This document shows, piece after piece, positions 59,961 through 63,147 of a stretch of 63,147 bases of DNA. Within the stretch, counting starts at the first letter, position 1, and each line of letters opens with the position of its first letter. The notes under the pieces are model-generated. The model saw nothing but the letters and a program-made list of their open reading frames with translations, was not told the DNA's origin and did no database searches. The translations under genes and the position numbers were made by a program. The DNA is from JAEELC01 sp963621965 (GTDB taxonomy: Bacteria; Bacillota_I; Bacilli_A; Acholeplasmatales; Anaeroplasmataceae): assembly GCA_963621965.1 (NCBI GenBank), contig CAVFGN010000007.1:1-63147 (forward strand). Direction: 5' to 3'.

Positions 59961-62900
59961 ATGGGCAAATTTAAAGATGTTGTAAATAAGATAACAAAAG
60001 AATATAAAGATTGTCTAAAAGCAATTCAAGATTCTTCAAATAATACTGAAACAGATGTCCTTAAAAAATGTAAAATAGAGCTTAATGGGGCTATTTCTTT
60101 AAAAGAAAAAGAAACTATTTATTATCCTAAGATGTTAAATATTTTCTATAAATTATGTTCAAAATTAACAGACGAGGAATTTGATAAATTCGAAGCTGAA
60201 ATAGCACGCACTAAAGGCGCTGATTTTCTTCCTAACATGAAGAAGAAAATGGTTTCTATGACACCTGAGTTTAGAGGAACTAAAGTAGAAGATTTAACTT
60301 TGAAAAAAATGTATCCTTTTTTTTCGAGTGCATTTTTTCGCGATGAAGCTGGTCAATATAATGATTTTTTAATTGATTTAATTGGCGAAGATAGATGCAA
60401 TCCCCTAGCAGAAGAAATTGAAAACTTTGATCCTGAAAGTATACGTTATACTCGTGATTTTGAGGCTGATATTAATAAGACAAAAACTGTTTTATTAAAC
60501 AATAATGAAATTGGTGAAGATGAAAAAAAGCAAATTAATGAAGCACTAGATACAATTAATGAATTAGAAATTGTATCTGCACCTCAAATCGAAACTTTTG
60601 CGTCAACTTGTGATAGTATCTCAAATAAGATTGCAAGATTTTATGCAAATCAATTTATTGAAGAAAACAAATTAAACGATGTTTACCAGGTTAAAGATAT
60701 TGGTGTTGAATACAAGCCTGGAGTTCTTGGAAATCAAGAATTAGAAAATAAAGTTTTAAAAAGCGAGTATACTATATCTAAAGAGTACAAAGATACTTTG
60801 ATTTCAGTTTATAATAAAATGGATCAGCTTGGTTTACTTGATGAAAATTTCGTTGGTGAACAAGATGTAAAGATTTATGGTTTCTCACATTTCCGTAAAG
60901 CTCAAATTAAAATGCGTGATGCAATTAGAAACAATGATTTTAAAAATATTGTTAAATATAAAGATGAATATGTTAAAGAATACAACAATTTGAGTGAAAT
61001 GTATGCGTTTATTAAAGAAACAATTAAGCCTGATTTGTTACACTTCCCGGGAAATATGACTAATTATAGACAATCATTTATTCCTAAGGAATTTGCGAAT
61101 GACTTACCTGTAAATGCTTCTTTAAATGGTTTCTACTATTTATTTTCTAGTTTAAAAGCATCAAATGTTACCATTGATAAATTCCTTCTAAACCCAGTTT
61201 TAGGATGCACAAATATAGTTGATGATTTGTACAAAAAAGATGAGGTAGCAAATACTCTTAATGATGTATCATACGAAGAAAAAATAGCTCGTATGTTTAA
61301 CATCAGAAATTACTCTGTTGGAAGAACTACTTTGCGTTTTCTTGAAAACGTAAATTGTCATGAACCTAAAGTTAATTTAAGGAATGAATTTGAAAATTGT
61401 TTATATGTTAAAACATTAGACCCAGCTACACTTACATCTCCTACATACGGAGACAAATTCTTCTCAAATCATGCGGAAAAGACACTTTTAAATATACTTG
61501 TTACACATAACGATAATATTCCTATGCAAGATTTATATGGTGCTGATTATAAATCAAGAGATGGTTTACATGTTATAAAAGCATTTGATATTAAATCTTA
61601 TTTAGAAAATCACGAAATAGATGTTGATGATTTAATTAGTTATGCAAAAACATTAATTAAAGAAGTATCTAAAGTATATGAAACTGGTGTTTTAAAACTA
61701 GACGGATCTAAGTTAGACCATGAAATAAGTGAAGAAAAACTAGCAGGCATGGTTGGTGATTTCTTTAGAACAATTAGTACTTCCTTTGTAATATTGAGCG
61801 AAACTAAAGATTTAAGTATTAAAGAGTATGATAAGATACATGATTTCATACTTAATCCTCGTGAATCTTTAAAGGATTTAAACTTAAATGAAAAAGTATT
61901 TAAAAAGTGTTTAGCAAATGAAATTATGAATAATGAAATTGATAGATTTGTTACATCTAATAAATTTTATTCTAAACTTAAAGATTTTAACGATAAGTAT
62001 GGCTTAAATGTTACAATAAAAGACTTCGATGATGCTAATAATATAAATTTTAGTCAAAACACATTCTTTGAAAATAAATTTGTTGAATTATTTAATCAAG
62101 TTTGGAAAAAGTCTGGGGCAGAACAAAAAGAATTTTATGAAGGCGCAAGTATGACTGACAAAAATGCTTTATTTGAATTTGCAACAGAGTTCAATGATAT
62201 TGCAAATATTGCAATTGGTGAAAAATTAGGAATTGAAGGGGCTAGTCCTCTTGAGACAATGACTAACAAAGAAAAGATTGAGATGTTTGAGCGAGCATAT
62301 GGAATTAATCGTATTGTTGATGTTAAACTAAGACAAATTTCATATAGAGCGTATAATAATTCTGGCTATTCTGATTATAGTCATGTTGAGAAATGCGAAC
62401 ATTTTGATTCAGCTTACACTGCTATAAATAATGCTTTAGCTAAATACGACACATACACTACTTATAGCACTGATCAAAAGAAAGCATTCTTACAAAGCTA
62501 TAGAGAAGTTTATCAAGCAATGAGTCAAGTGCATAACACTAACTGGTTCTTTAGAATGATAATGCATTATAAAGATTACAAAGTTGAAAAGCGTTTACTA
62601 AATGAAACGCTTGATAAGATTTCAAGTACTTTAAAACTTGATAAAAATTTTGTTAAAGGCTATTTAACTAAAAAAGATGATATTTTAAGTTCAGGCATGC
62701 AAGAAAAGTTTAAGTCAAATCTTCAAAATATAAAGTCTTATTCATACACTGAAGCACTTGATGTAAGTGATGCAATTACGAGCGTAAATGATAAAATAAA
62801 TGAGAAATTTGAAATTAAGGCGCCAGAATTTGATCCACTACTTAGAACGTTTGTAAGTGAAGAGGATGAGTTAGATGATACTTCAAGAGTAAATATTGAA

Positions 62901-62987
62901 AATATTAATTTAGAAGATAATAAAATGGAAGTTAAAAACAATGAAATAGTCTTAGAAAAAAAACAAGAAAAAAGTCGTAATAAATAG
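59961..62987 (+). CDS. Large soluble protein of unknown function
   Basis: A 1008-residue protein with no signal peptide or membrane segment. It is rich in Lys, Asp, Glu and Asn and largely helical, with many heptad-like stretches. The C-terminal 80 residues are acidic, then Lys-rich (EKKQEKSRNK). I see no enzymatic motif or repeat. ATG 59961 has GGAGG at 59950-59954; an upstream in-frame start at 59910 would include the promoter. Own promoter and a clean terminator. Its size, single-gene setting and position beside the secreted-protein/ABC operon suggest a lineage-specific accessory protein. Confidence 0.85.
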   Translation: MGKFKDVVNKITKEYKDCLKAIQDSSNNTETDVLKKCKIELNGAISLKEKETIYYPKMLNIFYKLCSKLTDEEFDKFEAEIARTKGADFLPNMKKKMVSMTPEFRGTKVEDLTLKKMYPFFSSAFFRDEAGQYNDFLIDLIGEDRCNPLAEEIENFDPESIRYTRDFEADINKTKTVLLNNNEIGEDEKKQINEALDTINELEIVSAPQIETFASTCDSISNKIARFYANQFIEENKLNDVYQVKDIGVEYKPGVLGNQELENKVLKSEYTISKEYKDTLISVYNKMDQLGLLDENFVGEQDVKIYGFSHFRKAQIKMRDAIRNNDFKNIVKYKDEYVKEYNNLSEMYAFIKETIKPDLLHFPGNMTNYRQSFIPKEFANDLPVNASLNGFYYLFSSLKASNVTIDKFLLNPVLGCTNIVDDLYKKDEVANTLNDVSYEEKIARMFNIRNYSVGRTTLRFLENVNCHEPKVNLRNEFENCLYVKTLDPATLTSPTYGDKFFSNHAEKTLLNILVTHNDNIPMQDLYGADYKSRDGLHVIKAFDIKSYLENHEIDVDDLISYAKTLIKEVSKVYETGVLKLDGSKLDHEISEEKLAGMVGDFFRTISTSFVILSETKDLSIKEYDKIHDFILNPRESLKDLNLNEKVFKKCLANEIMNNEIDRFVTSNKFYSKLKDFNDKYGLNVTIKDFDDANNINFSQNTFFENKFVELFNQVWKKSGAEQKEFYEGASMTDKNALFEFATEFNDIANIAIGEKLGIEGASPLETMTNKEKIEMFERAYGINRIVDVKLRQISYRAYNNSGYSDYSHVEKCEHFDSAYTAINNALAKYDTYTTYSTDQKKAFLQSYREVYQAMSQVHNTNWFFRMIMHYKDYKVEKRLLNETLDKISSTLKLDKNFVKGYLTKKDDILSSGMQEKFKSNLQNIKSYSYTEALDVSDAITSVNDKINEKFEIKAPEFDPLLRTFVSEEDELDDTSRVNIENINLEDNKMEVKNNEIVLEKKQEKSRNK

Positions 62988-62997
62988 TTAATTAAAG

Positions 62998-63034
62998 ATG
63001 TACTAGTAGGTAATCAATCTCTAGTACATTTTTT
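62998..63034 (+). terminator. Terminator after the 1008-residue orphan gene
   Basis: ATGTACTAG (62998-63006) pairs perfectly with CTAGTACAT (63021-63029), then a T-run. Confidence 0.9.
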
Positions 63035-63068
63035 GCTTAATTGCAAGTAGAAATTAGAATTATGAATA

Positions 63069-63147
63069 TTATTTTTTGAAATAATAATATAGATTATCAA
63101 TTTCTAAATTTAAATTATTTTTTAATTCATTTTTAAATAGAAGTTCG
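63069..63147 (-). CDS. Possible C-terminal end of a minus-strand gene (partial)
   Basis: On the minus strand the last 79 bases are open for 25 codons (ELLFKNELKNNLNLEIDNLYYYFKK) before TAA at 63071-63069. Convergent position beyond a terminator fits a gene end. Too short to name, and AT-rich DNA gives open frames by chance. Confidence 0.35.
   Translation of the reverse strand, partial: ELLFKNELKNNLNLEIDNLYYYFKK

Noticed and set aside
1..63147. tRNA, rRNA, CRISPR arrays, insertion sequences, prophage
   Set aside because: I looked on both strands and saw no cloverleaf with a T-loop consensus, no regularly spaced repeats, and no transposase or phage structural genes.

Overview
The window is AT-rich DNA from a low-GC Gram-positive bacterium. 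Strong AAGGAGG-type ribosome binding sites, lipobox lipoproteins, a T-box leader, a PPi-type phosphofructokinase and Bacillus-like gene order all point to the Bacilli / Erysipelotrichia / RF39-like part of the Firmicutes. TGA is used as a stop (for example at 12062-12064 and 57952-57954), so the standard bacterial code applies and not the Mycoplasma code. A run of 10 N at 24922-24931 shows that this is a draft or metagenome assembly. I see no rRNA, tRNA, CRISPR array, insertion sequence or prophage; this is mostly housekeeping chromosome with accessory patches.

Region 1 (1-7943): rluB, then an operon of cytidylate kinase fused to a five-domain S1 protein, der, two orphan envelope genes, HU and an ankyrin protein. 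It ends tail-to-tail against a CPBP membrane protease. Region 2 (7995-15940): rdgB, a YfcE/MJ0936-type phosphoesterase, a 1009-residue TPR protein with degenerate GGDEF and EAL domains, and potABCD (spermidine/putrescine ABC importer), probably one long transcript. Region 3 (16030-23372): a cytidylate-kinase-like protein, a nitroreductase, a SWIM/SNF2 helicase and a MATE exporter.

Region 4 (23409-32230) is a compressed version of the Bacillus subtilis rlmN-cpgA-rpe-rpmB-yloV-plsX-rnc neighbourhood, followed by dnaD and nth. It includes mntP behind a candidate Mn2+ (yybP-ykoY) riboswitch. rsgA is split only by the assembly gap: the 9-base ends on either side are identical, and collapsing them restores one reading frame. 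Region 5 (32313-41430): an XRE/TPR regulator coupled to an Ig-like surface protein, dnaE, T-box-controlled trpS, and a Cthe_2159-like lipoprotein. Region 6 (41444-54450): an unknown membrane protein, divergent pfp and pyk, an RNase H with a hybrid-binding domain, a Na/phosphate symporter with PhoU-like tail, GNAT, MATE, and uvrB-sdaA-rlmD.

Region 7 (54451-63147) is the most accessory part. It opens with a predicted free-standing small RNA (about 54522-54616). This has a near-consensus promoter, three hairpins, two C-rich single-stranded linkers able to pair with Shine-Dalgarno sequences, and an intrinsic terminator. Then come pcp, an unknown 281-residue protein with a DUF4250 protein, rpsU and a DUF5662 protein. 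A four-gene operon follows (secreted Ser/Thr-rich beta protein, membrane-anchored protein, ABC ATPase, ABC permease), and finally a 1008-residue orphan.

The promoter signature recurs through the window: TATAAT, often with an upstream TG (TGnTATAAT), and a -35 of TTGTAA, TTGAAA or TTTTAA at 17 bp. Leaders are often very short. Promoter, terminator, riboswitch and small-RNA calls were read by eye and have not been folded or tested computationally.
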